Positions 44,902 through 54,689 of a stretch of DNA of 64,000 bases are shown here, piece after piece. The notes under the pieces are model-generated. The model worked only from the letters and a program-made list of their open reading frames with translations. It searched no databases and was not told the DNA's origin. The stretch lies in the NCBI GenBank assembly GCA_963747255.1, contig CAVVEG010000012.1:1-64000 (forward strand), given 5' to 3'. The translations under genes were made by a program, and so were the position numbers. This DNA is from CAIYRG01 sp963747255 (GTDB taxonomy: Bacteria > Pseudomonadota > Alphaproteobacteria > Micropepsales > Micropepsaceae). The number at the start of each line of letters is the position of its first letter. Positions within the stretch are counted from its first letter, which is position 1.

Positions 44902-45043
44902 CGGACATCACCTTCCTCTGCGATTCCCCGCCTGTCCTTTCGTATCAGACAGAATGGAAGATTCTGTCGCCGGTATGTGGTGTTTTGCGACGCCCGGATT
45001 AAATCGCGTCAACCTTGGCCGGGGCAGAAGTGGGGTGAAATAC

Positions 45044-45077
45044 AAAGCCCTCCCTCCGTTCACGGAGAGAGGGCTTT
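45044..45077 (-). terminator. Intrinsic terminator of the Bax-inhibitor gene
   Basis: Inverted repeat AAAGCCCTCCCTCCG / CGGAGAGAGGGCTTT (one mismatch) with a 4-bp loop, located 27 bp after the stop at 45104 and followed by TTTGTATTT in the minus-strand direction. Confidence 0.7.
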
Positions 45078-45103
45078 CGGCAGGTCAGAAAGACCGGACC
45101 CGG

Positions 45104-45841
45104 TTAGCGGCGGTCGCCGAGCAACCGCAGCAGCATCAGGAAAAGGTTGATGAAATCGAGATAAAGGCGAAGCGCACCCATGATCGCCTTTTTCCCGGCG
45201 ACCGCCCCATCATCACCGACGTAATAGCTCTCCTTGATGGATTGCGTGTCATAGGCCGTCAGGCCCGTGAAAATCAGCACCCCCGCAACCGAAATCAGCC
45301 ATTGCAGAGCCGAATTGTGCCAGAAGATGCCTACCACCGACGCGAGGATGATGCCAATCAGACCCATAAAGAGAAATGAGCCAAAACCGGTGAGGTCGCG
45401 GTGGGTGGTATAACCCCATAAGCTCATTGCGCCGAAAGTCGCGGCGGTGATGAAGAAGACCTGCGCGACGCTCGCGCCCGTATAGAGCAGTAGAACGGGA
45501 GCAAGTCCGATACCCATCAAGCCGGCGTAGAGCCAGAAAATGCCCTGAGCGGCAGCAAAGCTCATGCGCTGAATACGCCAGCTCAGCCAAAACACGAGCC
45601 CGATGGGCGCGAATAGCGCAATCCAGCCGAGCATGTTCATGGTCACGCCGCCCAATGGCGTGACCTGGAAGAACAGGTTCCGCAGAGGGGTTTCCGCGGC
45701 CAACCACGCGGTTGCGCCGGTGAGCCCCAGGCCCATCAGCATGTAATTGTAAACACGGAGCATATAGGCCCTGAGGCCTTCATCGACTGCGGTCGTCGCC
45801 GCTGCGTTGTAGCTCCGAACCCGATTGTCGTATTCGGCCAT
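45104..45841 (-). CDS. Bax inhibitor-1/YccA family membrane protein
   Basis: 245 residues with seven membrane segments typical of BI-1: YNYMLMGLGLTGATAWLAAE, MNMLGWIALFAPIGLVFWLSW, FWLYAGLMGIGLAPVLLL, VFFITAATFGAMSLWGYTT, LFMGLIGIILASVVGIFW, LISVAGVLIFTGLTAYDTQ. The charged AYDTQSIKE block is the conserved acidic pair region thought to gate Ca2+/H+ leak. Alphaproteobacterial homologues are general membrane-stress proteins. Confidence 0.9.
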   Translation of the reverse strand: MAEYDNRVRSYNAAATTAVDEGLRAYMLRVYNYMLMGLGLTGATAWLAAETPLRNLFFQVTPLGGVTMNMLGWIALFAPIGLVFWLSWRIQRMSFAAAQGIFWLYAGLMGIGLAPVLLLYTGASVAQVFFITAATFGAMSLWGYTTHRDLTGFGSFLFMGLIGIILASVVGIFWHNSALQWLISVAGVLIFTGLTAYDTQSIKESYYVGDDGAVAGKKAIMGALRLYLDFINLFLMLLRLLGDRR

Positions 45842-45954
45842 AGTGGCGAATCTCCTGAAAGTTCGACGTCAGAATAACGCGGCTAATATCGGCTTTCGCA
45901 TTCGCAACATCAAGGCACGGAAGTTTGAATTCGGTGCAATGCGAAAAGGGCTTT

Positions 45955-48516
45955 CTAAAGGTTCCTTAACCGTGCGGCGGGCTTTTCGGACAGCGCAAAA
46001 AAGCCGCCCGCAAGGCCCAGAACGATGGTTCCCAGGGCGCCACCGGCAATCGTCAGGGCCACCGCGCCGCCGGAAAAGACGAAGGGCACGTCGAGCACAA
46101 GCCAAGCCACCAGCCAGGACGCGATCGTCCCGATCAGCAGCGCTGCAAGCCCGGACAGCACGCCCAAAAGACCATATTCGGCGGCATAAATGCGGGCAAG
46201 TTTGCCGCGCGTCGCGCCGAGCACTTTCAGGACCACGGCATCGTAGAGACGCGCGCGATGTCCGTTTGCAATGGCCCCGGCCAGCACCAGCCCGCCCGCC
46301 AAAATCGTAACCATGCTTGCAATCTCAATTCCATTGGCCAGCGCCTGAAGCATCTCACCCAACTGCGTCAGCAAATCCCGCACGCGTACAATCGTTATAT
46401 TCGGAAAAGCCCGCGACACGGCCGAGAACATCGCCTCTTCGCGGCTGGGCGCCGTGCGAACCGTTGAAAGAAATGTGTGGGGCGCCTTATCGACCACTCC
46501 CGGAGAGGCCATCAGAACGAAATTCATGCCGCCGGTACGAAAATTGATCTCGCGCAGATTGAAAATGCGCATGTCGATATCGCGTCCGATAAGGTTGACG
46601 GTAATGGTATCGCCGATTTTAAGCCCCATTCCGCGGGCGAGATTCCGGTCGAACGAGACCAGCGTTGGTCCGCGATAATTTTTCGGCCACCATGCCGGAC
46701 CTTCAACAACCTTCGCCTCTTTGGGCGGAGCGCTGGCATAAGTCACTGCGCGATCGCCGTTTACCGCCCAGCGCGAATCGGCTGCGATATGGGCGTCCGC
46801 TGCGGGCACTCCATTAAGCTTCACGATGCGTCCGCGCAGCATCGGCGTAGCATTGAAATCGCCCGTTTCGGGAAAGCCGGTGATCAGTCTGGTGAATGGC
46901 GCAATCTGGTCCGGCTGGACATCGACGAAGAAAAAGCTCGGCGCATGCGACGGAAGTTGATCCTGAACTTCGGCTTCGACGCTCGCCTGCGTAAGCACGA
47001 CCGATGCGAGCAATGTGAGACCAAGACCCAGCGCGACCATTGTGGCTGCGACGGGCGTTCCGGGACGGGTAAGACTGGAAATCGCCAACCGGATGGTCTG
47101 CGGGCGGCGTATATTCAATCGGGCGAGGCCCAACCTTAGTCCCGCACCGGCAAGACGCAATCCGACCAGCACCGCCGCGGCGCCACCAAGAAATCCGAGA
47201 TTGAACAAAGGATTGGGTGCGACGAGCATCGAAAGCCCGGCAATCGCTGCAAATGCCGCAGCGGCTGCGGCGCGAAATCGCCAGCCTGCATGGATCCGCG
47301 AGGGCGAAACGAGATCGCGAAACAGGGCGGCGGGAGCAATATCGCAGGCGCGCGCCAACGGCGGCAACGCAAATCCCGCGACGGACAGCAGACCAAAGGC
47401 GCCGGCGAGCAGCAACGGCCCGCCATACACGGCGTAATGCGCCGGCACCGGTATCCTGTCACCGAAGAAATGAGCAACCAGGTATGGAATTAGCGCGCCG
47501 AAGATACCGCCGGCGAGCAGCCCCAGAGCGGAGACGGCGAGAATTTCCGAAAGATAGATACGGAAAATGAGCCCGGCTTCCGCACCCAGGGATTTCAGTA
47601 TGGCGATGGTCGTGCGCTTGCCGTTGAGAAATGCCTCGACCGCCTGGCCGGCGCCGATCCCCGCAACCACCAGCGCTGTCAGCCCGACAAGGCTGAGGAA
47701 CATTGTGGCCTGTTTGATGAACTGCGTCACATTGGGAATGGCGTTATCGCGATCGCTGATTTCCCATGCCGATTGCGGCCATGACTGCAGCAAATCCCCG
47801 CGAAATGCTTCGATCGTGCTGCTCCCGCTGAAAGCAACACGATAGGACCAGGATAACAGACTGCCGGGAGTAAAGAGTCCCGTCTTTTCGAGCCCCTCGC
47901 GAGAGATCATCACGCGTGGCCCGAGCGTGAAGCCACCGGTGATGCGGTCAGGCTCCGAGACCTCGATCGCGCGTATCAGAAAATCCGCTTTGCCGACGCG
48001 AATCGAGTCGCCGAGCTTCAGGTCAAGCCGCGCAAGCAGTGCATCTTCCACCGCCGCTCCACAAGTATCTCCACCGCATGCAATTGCCCGGGACAAAGGC
48101 ATTGCCGGCGACAGCACGGCAGCGCCAACCAGTGGGTAGGCTGGATCGACCGCTTTCAGTTCGATGAGCGTGCGCTTATCGGGGTGCGCCGGATCGGTGG
48201 CCATACTGCGGGTCGTCGCGATCTCCGACGCTCGGCCGTAACGGGAGAGAAAACGGCGTTCAGCTCCGGTCGCCGGTTGATAAAATCGCTGAATGCGGAC
48301 ATCGCCCCCCAGCAGCGCACGCCCATGTTCGCCGAGACCGGTGAGAAAGGCGTCTCCCAGCGAGCCGACGCCGGCAATTGCCGCGACCCCCAGGGTCAAT
48401 GCAGTCAGAAATATGCGGAATCCGGAGAGCCCACTGCGGAGGTCGCGACGAGCGAAACGAAGCGCCAGGCGCCAGGATGTTCCGGATCGGACAGCGGGGG
48501 CAAGGCTACTCCTCAC
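45955..48516 (-). CDS. FtsX-like ABC permease (YbbP-type)
   Basis: 853 residues. N-terminal helix, a long periplasmic domain (residues ~60-260), then FtsX permease helices (MFLSLVGLTALVVAGIGAGQAVEAFL; EILAVSALGLLAGGIFGALIPYLV; LLLAGAFGLLSVAGFALPP), a second periplasmic domain and a second FtsX domain at the C-terminus (IEIASMVTILAGGLVLAGAI). Double FtsX layout as in YbbP, a partner of YbbA. Start overlaps the stop of the ATPase gene by 4 bp (ATGA). Confidence 0.88.
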   Translation of the reverse strand: MRSSLAPAVRSGTSWRLALRFARRDLRSGLSGFRIFLTALTLGVAAIAGVGSLGDAFLTGLGEHGRALLGGDVRIQRFYQPATGAERRFLSRYGRASEIATTRSMATDPAHPDKRTLIELKAVDPAYPLVGAAVLSPAMPLSRAIACGGDTCGAAVEDALLARLDLKLGDSIRVGKADFLIRAIEVSEPDRITGGFTLGPRVMISREGLEKTGLFTPGSLLSWSYRVAFSGSSTIEAFRGDLLQSWPQSAWEISDRDNAIPNVTQFIKQATMFLSLVGLTALVVAGIGAGQAVEAFLNGKRTTIAILKSLGAEAGLIFRIYLSEILAVSALGLLAGGIFGALIPYLVAHFFGDRIPVPAHYAVYGGPLLLAGAFGLLSVAGFALPPLARACDIAPAALFRDLVSPSRIHAGWRFRAAAAAAFAAIAGLSMLVAPNPLFNLGFLGGAAAVLVGLRLAGAGLRLGLARLNIRRPQTIRLAISSLTRPGTPVAATMVALGLGLTLLASVVLTQASVEAEVQDQLPSHAPSFFFVDVQPDQIAPFTRLITGFPETGDFNATPMLRGRIVKLNGVPAADAHIAADSRWAVNGDRAVTYASAPPKEAKVVEGPAWWPKNYRGPTLVSFDRNLARGMGLKIGDTITVNLIGRDIDMRIFNLREINFRTGGMNFVLMASPGVVDKAPHTFLSTVRTAPSREEAMFSAVSRAFPNITIVRVRDLLTQLGEMLQALANGIEIASMVTILAGGLVLAGAIANGHRARLYDAVVLKVLGATRGKLARIYAAEYGLLGVLSGLAALLIGTIASWLVAWLVLDVPFVFSGGAVALTIAGGALGTIVLGLAGGFFALSEKPAARLRNL

Positions 48517-49250
48517 GCGGATACCACGGCCGGGGCGGCAGAATCCGCCACAATCAGGCCGTCCTTCATGCGCACAGTGCGATCGCAGCGGTGCGCCAGT
48601 TGCTCCTCATGGGTCACCAGGAACAGAGTCGCCTTGCAGCGCGCTTTCAGGGCAAACAGGAGTTCAACGACCTGAGCCCCGGTAGCGCCGTCCAGATTGC
48701 CTGTAGGCTCATCCGCGAACAGGATGTCCGGGTCGTGCACAATTGCGCGCGCGAGGGCGACCCGTTGCTGTTCGCCGCCGGAAAGCTGGCCCGGATAATG
48801 CGAGAGGCGATGATCAAGTCCGACGGTTTTCAGCGCCGCACGAGCGCGATCAAAGGCTCTGGAATCATCCATGAGTTCCATGGGAATCGCCACGTTTTCA
48901 AGCGCGGTCATCGATGGCACCAGATGGAAAGCCTGGAAAACGATACCAACGTGAGCGCGACGAAAGCGTGCCAGCGCATCTTCGGAAAGGCCGGTGAGCG
49001 TCTGTCCTGCGACCGCGACGCTGCCCGAAGTCGCGGCTTCGAGTCCGGCGGCAACCATCAGCAACGAAGATTTGCCCGATCCGGAGGGTCCGAGCAGTGC
49101 AACGGCTTCGCCCTTCCCGACGTTAAGCGTAACCCCGTTCAGAATATTGACTGGTCCGGCGGCGCTGGCGAGGGTCAGGTGTACTTCGGCGAGTTCGATA
49201 GCCGGCTCTTTGGGTTTGCACTGCGTGTCCCGGTTGGCGATGATCGGCAT
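48513..49250 (-). CDS. ABC transporter ATP-binding protein (YbbA/LolD-like)
   Basis: 245 residues. Walker A LLGPSGSGKSSL, Q-loop FQAFHLVPSMTALENV, signature LSGGEQQRVALARAIVHDPDILFADEPTGNLD and His in LVTHEEQLAHRC. Together with the FtsX protein it forms a MacB/YbbAP-type transporter, whose ATPase drives the permease mechanically rather than moving substrate through the membrane. Divergent from tesA with only 17 bp between the start codons. Confidence 0.9.
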   Translation of the reverse strand: MPIIANRDTQCKPKEPAIELAEVHLTLASAAGPVNILNGVTLNVGKGEAVALLGPSGSGKSSLLMVAAGLEAATSGSVAVAGQTLTGLSEDALARFRRAHVGIVFQAFHLVPSMTALENVAIPMELMDDSRAFDRARAALKTVGLDHRLSHYPGQLSGGEQQRVALARAIVHDPDILFADEPTGNLDGATGAQVVELLFALKARCKATLFLVTHEEQLAHRCDRTVRMKDGLIVADSAAPAVVSA

Positions 49251-49267
49251 GACAGGATCAGGCGATA

Positions 49268-49927
49268 ATGACGATGCAAATCGTGTTCAAGACAATTGTT
49301 GCGGCACTGCTTTGCGTGGCGCCCACAATCGGACAAGCCGCGGCAAAACCGCTGCGCATTCTTGCCCTCGGAGACAGCCTGACCCAGGGGTACGGCGTTC
49401 CGCCGGGTGACGATTTCCCCAATGTGCTGGAACACGCACTCAAGGCGAAGGGACTGGACGTCAGCGTGATCAATGCCGGAGTGTCTGGCGACACTTCAGC
49501 CGGCGGCAGGGCGCGCCTGGATTGGTCGCTGGAAGACGCGAACAATCCTCCTGATGCAGCGATTGTGGAACTCGGCGCGAATGACGGCTTGCGCGGGCTT
49601 CCGGTGGATGACATGGCTAAAAATCTGGATGTCATCCTCGCGCGCTTCAAGAGTCGCGGCATCCCCGTGCTGCTCACCGGCATGAAGGCGCCACGCAATT
49701 TCGGGGAGGCTTACGCGAAGAGCTTCGATTCCGTTTTCCCGCAACTCGCCAAAAAATATGGCGTGCTGTTCTATCCCTTCTTTCTGGACGGCGTGGCGCT
49801 GAATGCAAATCTGCTGCAGGCGGACGGTCTGCATCCCAACCCCAGGGGCGTCGAGGTCATCGTCGCGAAGCTCACGCCACTGGCCGTGCACCTCGTCGAA
49901 CAAGCAAAGGAGAAGCACGCGTCTTGA
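49268..49927 (+). CDS. tesA: Arylesterase/lysophospholipase (SGNH hydrolase)
   Basis: 219 residues. Signal peptide (FKTIVAALLCVAPTIGQAA), then SGNH blocks: block I LALGDSLTQGYG with the nucleophile serine, block II INAGVSGDTSAGG, block III VELGANDGLRG and block V DGLHPNPRGVEVI with the catalytic Asp and His. Periplasmic esterase/thioesterase I. ybbAP next to tesA is a conserved arrangement in proteobacteria. 4-bp overlap with murJ. Confidence 0.92.
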   Translation: MTMQIVFKTIVAALLCVAPTIGQAAAKPLRILALGDSLTQGYGVPPGDDFPNVLEHALKAKGLDVSVINAGVSGDTSAGGRARLDWSLEDANNPPDAAIVELGANDGLRGLPVDDMAKNLDVILARFKSRGIPVLLTGMKAPRNFGEAYAKSFDSVFPQLAKKYGVLFYPFFLDGVALNANLLQADGLHPNPRGVEVIVAKLTPLAVHLVEQAKEKHAS

Positions 49928-51456
49928 TTCGGCGTTTGCTGTCAGTCGGCGGCTTTACGGCCCTGTCACGCATCGCGGGATTTGTTCGTGATGTGCTGAT
50001 GGCCGCCATTCTCGGCGCGGGGCCGATGTCGGACGCATTTTTTGTGGCGTTCCGGTTTCCGAACAATTTCCGCGCGATCTTTGCAGAGGGCGCATTCAAT
50101 GCGGCTTTTCTGCCGCGCTATGCCGCAGCCGTGACGAAGTCTGGCACAAAGGTCAGCACCCAGGCGGCGCGTTTCGCCGATGAAGTCTTCGCCTGGCAAC
50201 TTGTCGCACAATTGGTGCTGCTGGTTCTCGCGCTCGCCTTCATGCGGCAGATCGTCGAATTGATGGCGCCGGGTTTTGCGCATGATCCGACGCAGATGAA
50301 CCTTGCCGTCCTGCTTTCGCGAATCACGTTCCCATACCTGATCTGCATTACCGTCGTGACACAGCTTTCGGCAATGTTGAACGCGGTTGAGCGGTTTCGT
50401 GCCGCGGCAGCATCGCCAATCCTGCTGAATGCCGGAATGATCGGCACGCTGTTGCTCGCGAGGCGATTTCCGACCGCGGCGCACGCCGCCGCCTATGGGG
50501 TGCTGATCGCAGGCATTCTCCAGTTGCTGTTCATGATCTGGGCTGCGATGCGCTCGGGTCTTCACCTCCGCCTGCGGATTCCGCGCTGGCGTCCCGAGGT
50601 GAAGGAATTCCTGATTGCGCTGGGCAATGCCACGATCGGAGCAGGCAGTGTCCAGATCGGTCTGTTCATCGATACGCTGATCGCGAGCTTTCTGCCTTCG
50701 GGCGATCTGACGGCGCTCTACTATGCCGATCGGATCAATCAGTTGCCGATGGGAATTATCGGCATCGCCCTGGGAACCGTATTGCTCCCCGAAATGTCGG
50801 CGCGACTTGCGGCCAATGACGAAAAGGGCGCCAGTGTTGCGCAGAATCGCGCCGTGGTGCTGGGTATGTTGCTGACGCTGCCTTGCATTGCGGCATTCTT
50901 CATTATTCCCGAAACGCTGATGCGGGCCCTGTTCGCACGCGGTGCTTTCAATTTGTCCGCCGCCGACACTTCGGCAGCGGCGTTGGCCGCTTATGGCGCG
51001 GGATTACCGGCATTTGTTCTGGTCCGATGCGTTGTTCCTTCGTTCTACGCCCGCGGCGACACGGCGACACCGGTGCGCGCCACCCTGCTTTCCGTGCTCG
51101 CAAATATTGCAATGAAAGTGACCCTGGTTTGGGGCGCGCATCTGGGCGTGATCGGGCTTGCGCTCGGAACATCGACCGGCGCCTGGGTCAATCTCGGAAT
51201 CCTGATCTGGCTCGCGCGCCGTCGTGCGGTGCTGGTCGCGACGCCGGAACTCAAGCGTGCGATCGTGCCGGTGGTGGCGGCAGCCGGCGCGGCGGCTTTT
51301 GGTTTCTTCACGGGATCGGCGCTTGGCCACGCGGTAACGGTTCCGGGGCGCGCAATCTACGATTTGGCCGCGTTTGGCGTCGCAGGAATGTTCGGGGCGG
51401 CCGGCTATGCCGCAGTGGTTGTCAGCCTCCGCCGCAGTCTTCCGTTCGCGCGATGA
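49924..51456 (+). CDS. murJ: Lipid II flippase MurJ (MviN)
   Basis: 510 residues and about 14 membrane helices, the normal MurJ size. Family motifs: SRIAGFVRDVLMAAILGAGPMSDAFFVAFRFPN near the N-terminus, AEGAFNAAFLPRYA, ARGAFN, VVPSFYARGDTATPVR. Moves lipid II across the inner membrane for peptidoglycan synthesis. TTG 49924 overlaps the tesA stop; thpR overlaps the murJ stop. Confidence 0.95.
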   Translation: MIRRLLSVGGFTALSRIAGFVRDVLMAAILGAGPMSDAFFVAFRFPNNFRAIFAEGAFNAAFLPRYAAAVTKSGTKVSTQAARFADEVFAWQLVAQLVLLVLALAFMRQIVELMAPGFAHDPTQMNLAVLLSRITFPYLICITVVTQLSAMLNAVERFRAAAASPILLNAGMIGTLLLARRFPTAAHAAAYGVLIAGILQLLFMIWAAMRSGLHLRLRIPRWRPEVKEFLIALGNATIGAGSVQIGLFIDTLIASFLPSGDLTALYYADRINQLPMGIIGIALGTVLLPEMSARLAANDEKGASVAQNRAVVLGMLLTLPCIAAFFIIPETLMRALFARGAFNLSAADTSAAALAAYGAGLPAFVLVRCVVPSFYARGDTATPVRATLLSVLANIAMKVTLVWGAHLGVIGLALGTSTGAWVNLGILIWLARRRAVLVATPELKRAIVPVVAAAGAAAFGFFTGSALGHAVTVPGRAIYDLAAFGVAGMFGAAGYAAVVVSLRRSLPFAR

Positions 51457-52001
51457 TTCGGCTCTTCGTAGCGCTCGACCTGCCGGATTCGGTGCGCGAA
51501 AGGTTGACGGCTCTGCAGGGTGGCGTGCCGGGTGCGCGCTGGAGCACAGCAGAACAGATGCATCTCACGCTTCGATTCATCGGCGAGGTCGCTGAGAACG
51601 TCGCTCATGATGTTGACGATGCGTTAGCCACCATCCGCGCGCCGTCATTTTCACTGGAATTGTCCGGCGTCGGAGAATTCGGGGGCAAGAATCCGCGGGC
51701 TTTGTGGGCGGGGGTGAAAAGCAGCGAGGCGCTGCTGCATCTGCAAAAGAAAGTCGAAACCGCGCTGCAGCGCATCGGCCTCATTCCGGAAGCACGCAAA
51801 TATTCGCCGCACATTACGCTGGCGCGGTTGAAGGCGGCGCCACGCGAGAAGATCGTGCAGTTTCTGACACACGGTGCGCTGTTCGCTGCAGGACCTTTTC
51901 CGGTCCAACAGTTTGTGCTGTTCTCAAGTCATCTGTCGCAATCAGGATCCATCTATCATCCCGAATGCATTTACCGGCTCGACGCTTCGGCGCGCCTATA
52001 A
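51453..52001 (+). CDS. thpR: RNA 2',3'-cyclic phosphodiesterase
   Basis: 182 residues. Two 2H-phosphoesterase motifs: HLTLRFIG and HITLAR, both with the HxT/S signature, and N-terminal MIRLFVALDLPDSVRERL. Matches ThpR/LigT, a cytosolic cyclic phosphodiesterase on RNA ends. ATGA overlap with the murJ stop suggests coupled translation. Confidence 0.9.
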   Translation: MIRLFVALDLPDSVRERLTALQGGVPGARWSTAEQMHLTLRFIGEVAENVAHDVDDALATIRAPSFSLELSGVGEFGGKNPRALWAGVKSSEALLHLQKKVETALQRIGLIPEARKYSPHITLARLKAAPREKIVQFLTHGALFAAGPFPVQQFVLFSSHLSQSGSIYHPECIYRLDASARL

Positions 52002-52022
52002 GACGCGTGGCTATCGGTTCGG

Positions 52023-52211
52023 TTACCCGCGGGCCAGCACAGTGCAACCTGCCTTTTCGAAATCCGATTTCGCGGCGGAGCTCTGCAAGTAATTCGTGAA
52101 ATCGGCGGATCCCGGTTTGGCGTTCTTGACGAGCGCCCGCAATCGTACGGGCTCCCCGACGCAATCAGTGTACAGACGAATGCGACTCGGCTCCACGATC
52201 GAAAGTTTCAA
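52023..52211 (-). pseudogene. modA remnant (C-terminal fragment)
   Basis: Reads from TTG 52211 to a stop at 52023. The last 32 residues (AKPGSADFTNYLQSSAAKSD...TVLARG) align with the C-terminus of the ModA at 13775-14551 (AKPVAAGFLNFLQGPPARDA...TVLGHR) at 17 of 32 positions by eye. The first ~200 residues of ModA are missing. It sits directly beside a Mo-box-like site and 77 bp from receptor 2, which suggests a modA whose front was deleted while the promoter region was kept. Confidence 0.65.
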
Positions 52212-52230
52212 ATTGACGTCTCTCGACCAT

Positions 52231-52254
52231 CGTTATATCCGATTGAACACTACG
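52231..52254. promoter_or_regulatory. Mo-box-like site ahead of TonB receptor 2
   Basis: Left half-site CGTTATAT, in the extended context ATCGTTATATC; right half ACACTACG is weaker (five of eight symmetric positions). The same 8-bp spacing and the same ATCGYTATATC left arm occur at the modA site 14592-14615. It lies between the modA remnant (minus strand) and receptor 2 (plus strand), 34 bp before the receptor start. Confidence 0.5.
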
Positions 52255-52287
52255 GAGTCGAGGGGCCAAAGGGGGGCGATAACTCGC

Positions 52288-54489
52288 ATGAGGCATTCTT
52301 CATCTGCGCGACATCGCGCGAACAGCTGCGTGCGGGCACGCCTGCTGGCCGGTAGCAGTCTCAGTCTGTTCGGCGTGCTTTCGGTCGCAATGCAAAGTCC
52401 GGCACATGCGCAGACACAGCAGGAGCAGGTGCTGATTACAGGCCAAAAAGCCAGTGATTATAAAATCGACGCACCTGCGCTGCCCAAACTAACCGAACCC
52501 CTTATCGACACCCCACAATCGATCGACACGATTTCGGAGCAGCTGCTGCAGGACCGGGCGGTCACAAACCTCAACGACGCATTTCGCAGCGTTCCCAGCA
52601 TCACGATCGGGGCGGGCGAGTTCAAATCACTGGGCAACTCTCCGACCATCCGGGGCTTTGTTGCCCGTACCGACCTGTTTCTCGACGGTCAGCGCGACAT
52701 CGGCGACTATAACCGCGATCCCTTCGATCTGGAACAAATTCAGGTTTTGGAGGGGCCAGGATCCATTCTGTTTGGCCGCGGCTCAACGGGCGGTGTCATC
52801 AACCAAGTCAGCAAGATGCCCGGGTTGATGGGCTTTGTTGACGGAACGTTGACGTTGGGCACCGATCTGACCCGTCGGCTGACGGTCGATATCGACGAGC
52901 CTCTGCCGGATCTCGGACCGGGAGCGGCCATGCGGATTGACGCAATGGGCCATGATTCGAAAGTCACTGGCCGCAACGTCGCGGAACAAAGCCGTTATGG
53001 TTTCGCCCCGAGTTTTGCTCTTGGACTGGGCACGCCAACCCGGTTGACGGTTTCATATTACCATCTTTCCGCCGATGATGTTCCCGACTACGGCCTTCCC
53101 TATTTCGGAAGCACCCCAGCCGCAATTCCGCGGCAGAATTTCTACGGCTTTACCGGCGATTACATGAAGACCGGCACCGATATTGCGACGGTGAAAGTCG
53201 AACATGATTTCCTGGACGGAATGACCGTCCGCAATCAGCTGCGCTACGCCTACTACACGGAGAATTTCCGCTTCACCGAGCCTCTGATCGCGACGTCGAT
53301 ACCGCTGACGACGCCTCTATCGTCGGTCGTTGTCACGCGCAACGTCAATACCGGTAATGGCATCCAGACAATGTTGTGGGATCAGGCAGACGCAACGGTC
53401 CATTTCGACACCGCGTTTCTGCAACACACGCTGGTTGGAGGAATCGAAGGTGGCCAGGAAACCGCCAAACCCGAATTCGACAACAGCTCCGGGGTGCCGC
53501 CGGTTTCGCTGTTGATGCCGAACCCGAACGTGCCGTTTACGGCGGCGAGAACATATCCGCGGTTCAAGACCGATACGTTGGCCAACAGTTTTGCGGCCTA
53601 CGCGATGGACACGCTGAAACTGGGCTCCCAATGGGAGCTTTCCAGCGGCATCCGCTGGGATTATTTCGGCCTGGTTTACAAAGACCAGAACTTCTCGACC
53701 ACAACACCGGGGCTTGTTACCCGAACGGATCGGATTCCGCGGGTAGATCGGATGACCAGCTATCGCGCAGCGTTGGTTTACAAGCCCGCGACGAACGGCA
53801 GCGTCTATATTTCCTACGGTACCTCGTTCAACCCGTCAGGCGAGGAACTCTCATTTGTTACAAGCTCCCGGTCGTTTGCCATCAGTAACAACGATCTCAG
53901 CCCGGAGCGGAACAAGAATTACGAGATCGGTACCAAATGGGACGTTTTTGACAACCGGCTGTCGCTCACGGGCGCTGTATTTCGGGCAGAGAAAGTAAAT
54001 GCGCGCGTGCCTGATCCGACGAACTCGCTTCTGAATGTCCTCGCGGGCGATTTTCGGGTCGACGGCGCCGAATTGGGGGCGTCCGGGCGTATCACCGAAG
54101 TCTGGCAGATACAGGTGGGCTATGCCTATCTGGACGGGCAGGTAATCAAATCCGCGCGGGGGGCAGCGCCGGTCGGTTCGACGCTGATGAACACGCCGAA
54201 ACATGCCTTCACGGCATGGACGATCTACAACCTGGGGGGCGGCATCGAGGTCGGGGGCGGCGGACGTTATGTGTCGTCCCAGGAAACCCAGAATGTCCCG
54301 CCGATCAAAACCGTGCCCGGTTTCTGGACGTTTGACATCATGGGAAAATATGACTTGAGCCCAAGGCTCTCACTTCAGCTCAACGTCAACAATATCTTCG
54401 ACACATATTATTACGATCAACTGCATTTCTTCCACGTTGTGCCGGGTGAGGGAAGAACTGCTCTTCTGTCACTCGATTTCAACTATTGA
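52288..54489 (+). CDS. TonB-dependent receptor 2 (paralogue of receptor 1)
   Basis: 733 residues from ATG 52288; GGGGGG lies upstream. Signal peptide (LLAGSSLSLFGVLSVAMQSPAHAQ), TonB-box-like EQVLITGQ, plug with LTEPLIDTPQSIDTIS, DRAVTNLNDAF, IRGFVARTD, VLEGPGSILFGRGSTGGVIN, then barrel ending LLSLDFNY. Over the first 117 plug residues it matches receptor 1 at 86 positions by eye. No STN domain. Upstream lie a Mo-box-like site and a modA remnant, so the import target may be molybdate or a Mo chelate rather than iron. No sigma/anti-sigma pair is adjacent. Confidence 0.88.
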   Translation: MRHSSSARHRANSCVRARLLAGSSLSLFGVLSVAMQSPAHAQTQQEQVLITGQKASDYKIDAPALPKLTEPLIDTPQSIDTISEQLLQDRAVTNLNDAFRSVPSITIGAGEFKSLGNSPTIRGFVARTDLFLDGQRDIGDYNRDPFDLEQIQVLEGPGSILFGRGSTGGVINQVSKMPGLMGFVDGTLTLGTDLTRRLTVDIDEPLPDLGPGAAMRIDAMGHDSKVTGRNVAEQSRYGFAPSFALGLGTPTRLTVSYYHLSADDVPDYGLPYFGSTPAAIPRQNFYGFTGDYMKTGTDIATVKVEHDFLDGMTVRNQLRYAYYTENFRFTEPLIATSIPLTTPLSSVVVTRNVNTGNGIQTMLWDQADATVHFDTAFLQHTLVGGIEGGQETAKPEFDNSSGVPPVSLLMPNPNVPFTAARTYPRFKTDTLANSFAAYAMDTLKLGSQWELSSGIRWDYFGLVYKDQNFSTTTPGLVTRTDRIPRVDRMTSYRAALVYKPATNGSVYISYGTSFNPSGEELSFVTSSRSFAISNNDLSPERNKNYEIGTKWDVFDNRLSLTGAVFRAEKVNARVPDPTNSLLNVLAGDFRVDGAELGASGRITEVWQIQVGYAYLDGQVIKSARGAAPVGSTLMNTPKHAFTAWTIYNLGGGIEVGGGGRYVSSQETQNVPPIKTVPGFWTFDIMGKYDLSPRLSLQLNVNNIFDTYYYDQLHFFHVVPGEGRTALLSLDFNY

Positions 54490-54689
54490 GATAACTGATT
54501 TGCATCTAAAATCAGCTTGCCGGTCTCTTTTGCTGCCGGATCACTTTACGGAATCTGATTCGCGATCGCGACGGGTGCTCGTGGGAGCGGGATAAGTTAA
54601 CCGCTCCGGAAATCAGATTTGAAGGCAAGCTCATAGTGCTGCCATCCGGATGCCATAATGCGCGGCCACGCTGTTGATGCACTCCAGCG

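Noticed and set aside
46391..46405. Additional CGTTATAT half-site
   Set aside because: Lies within the FtsX permease coding sequence and has no partner half-site at the expected distance; probably chance.
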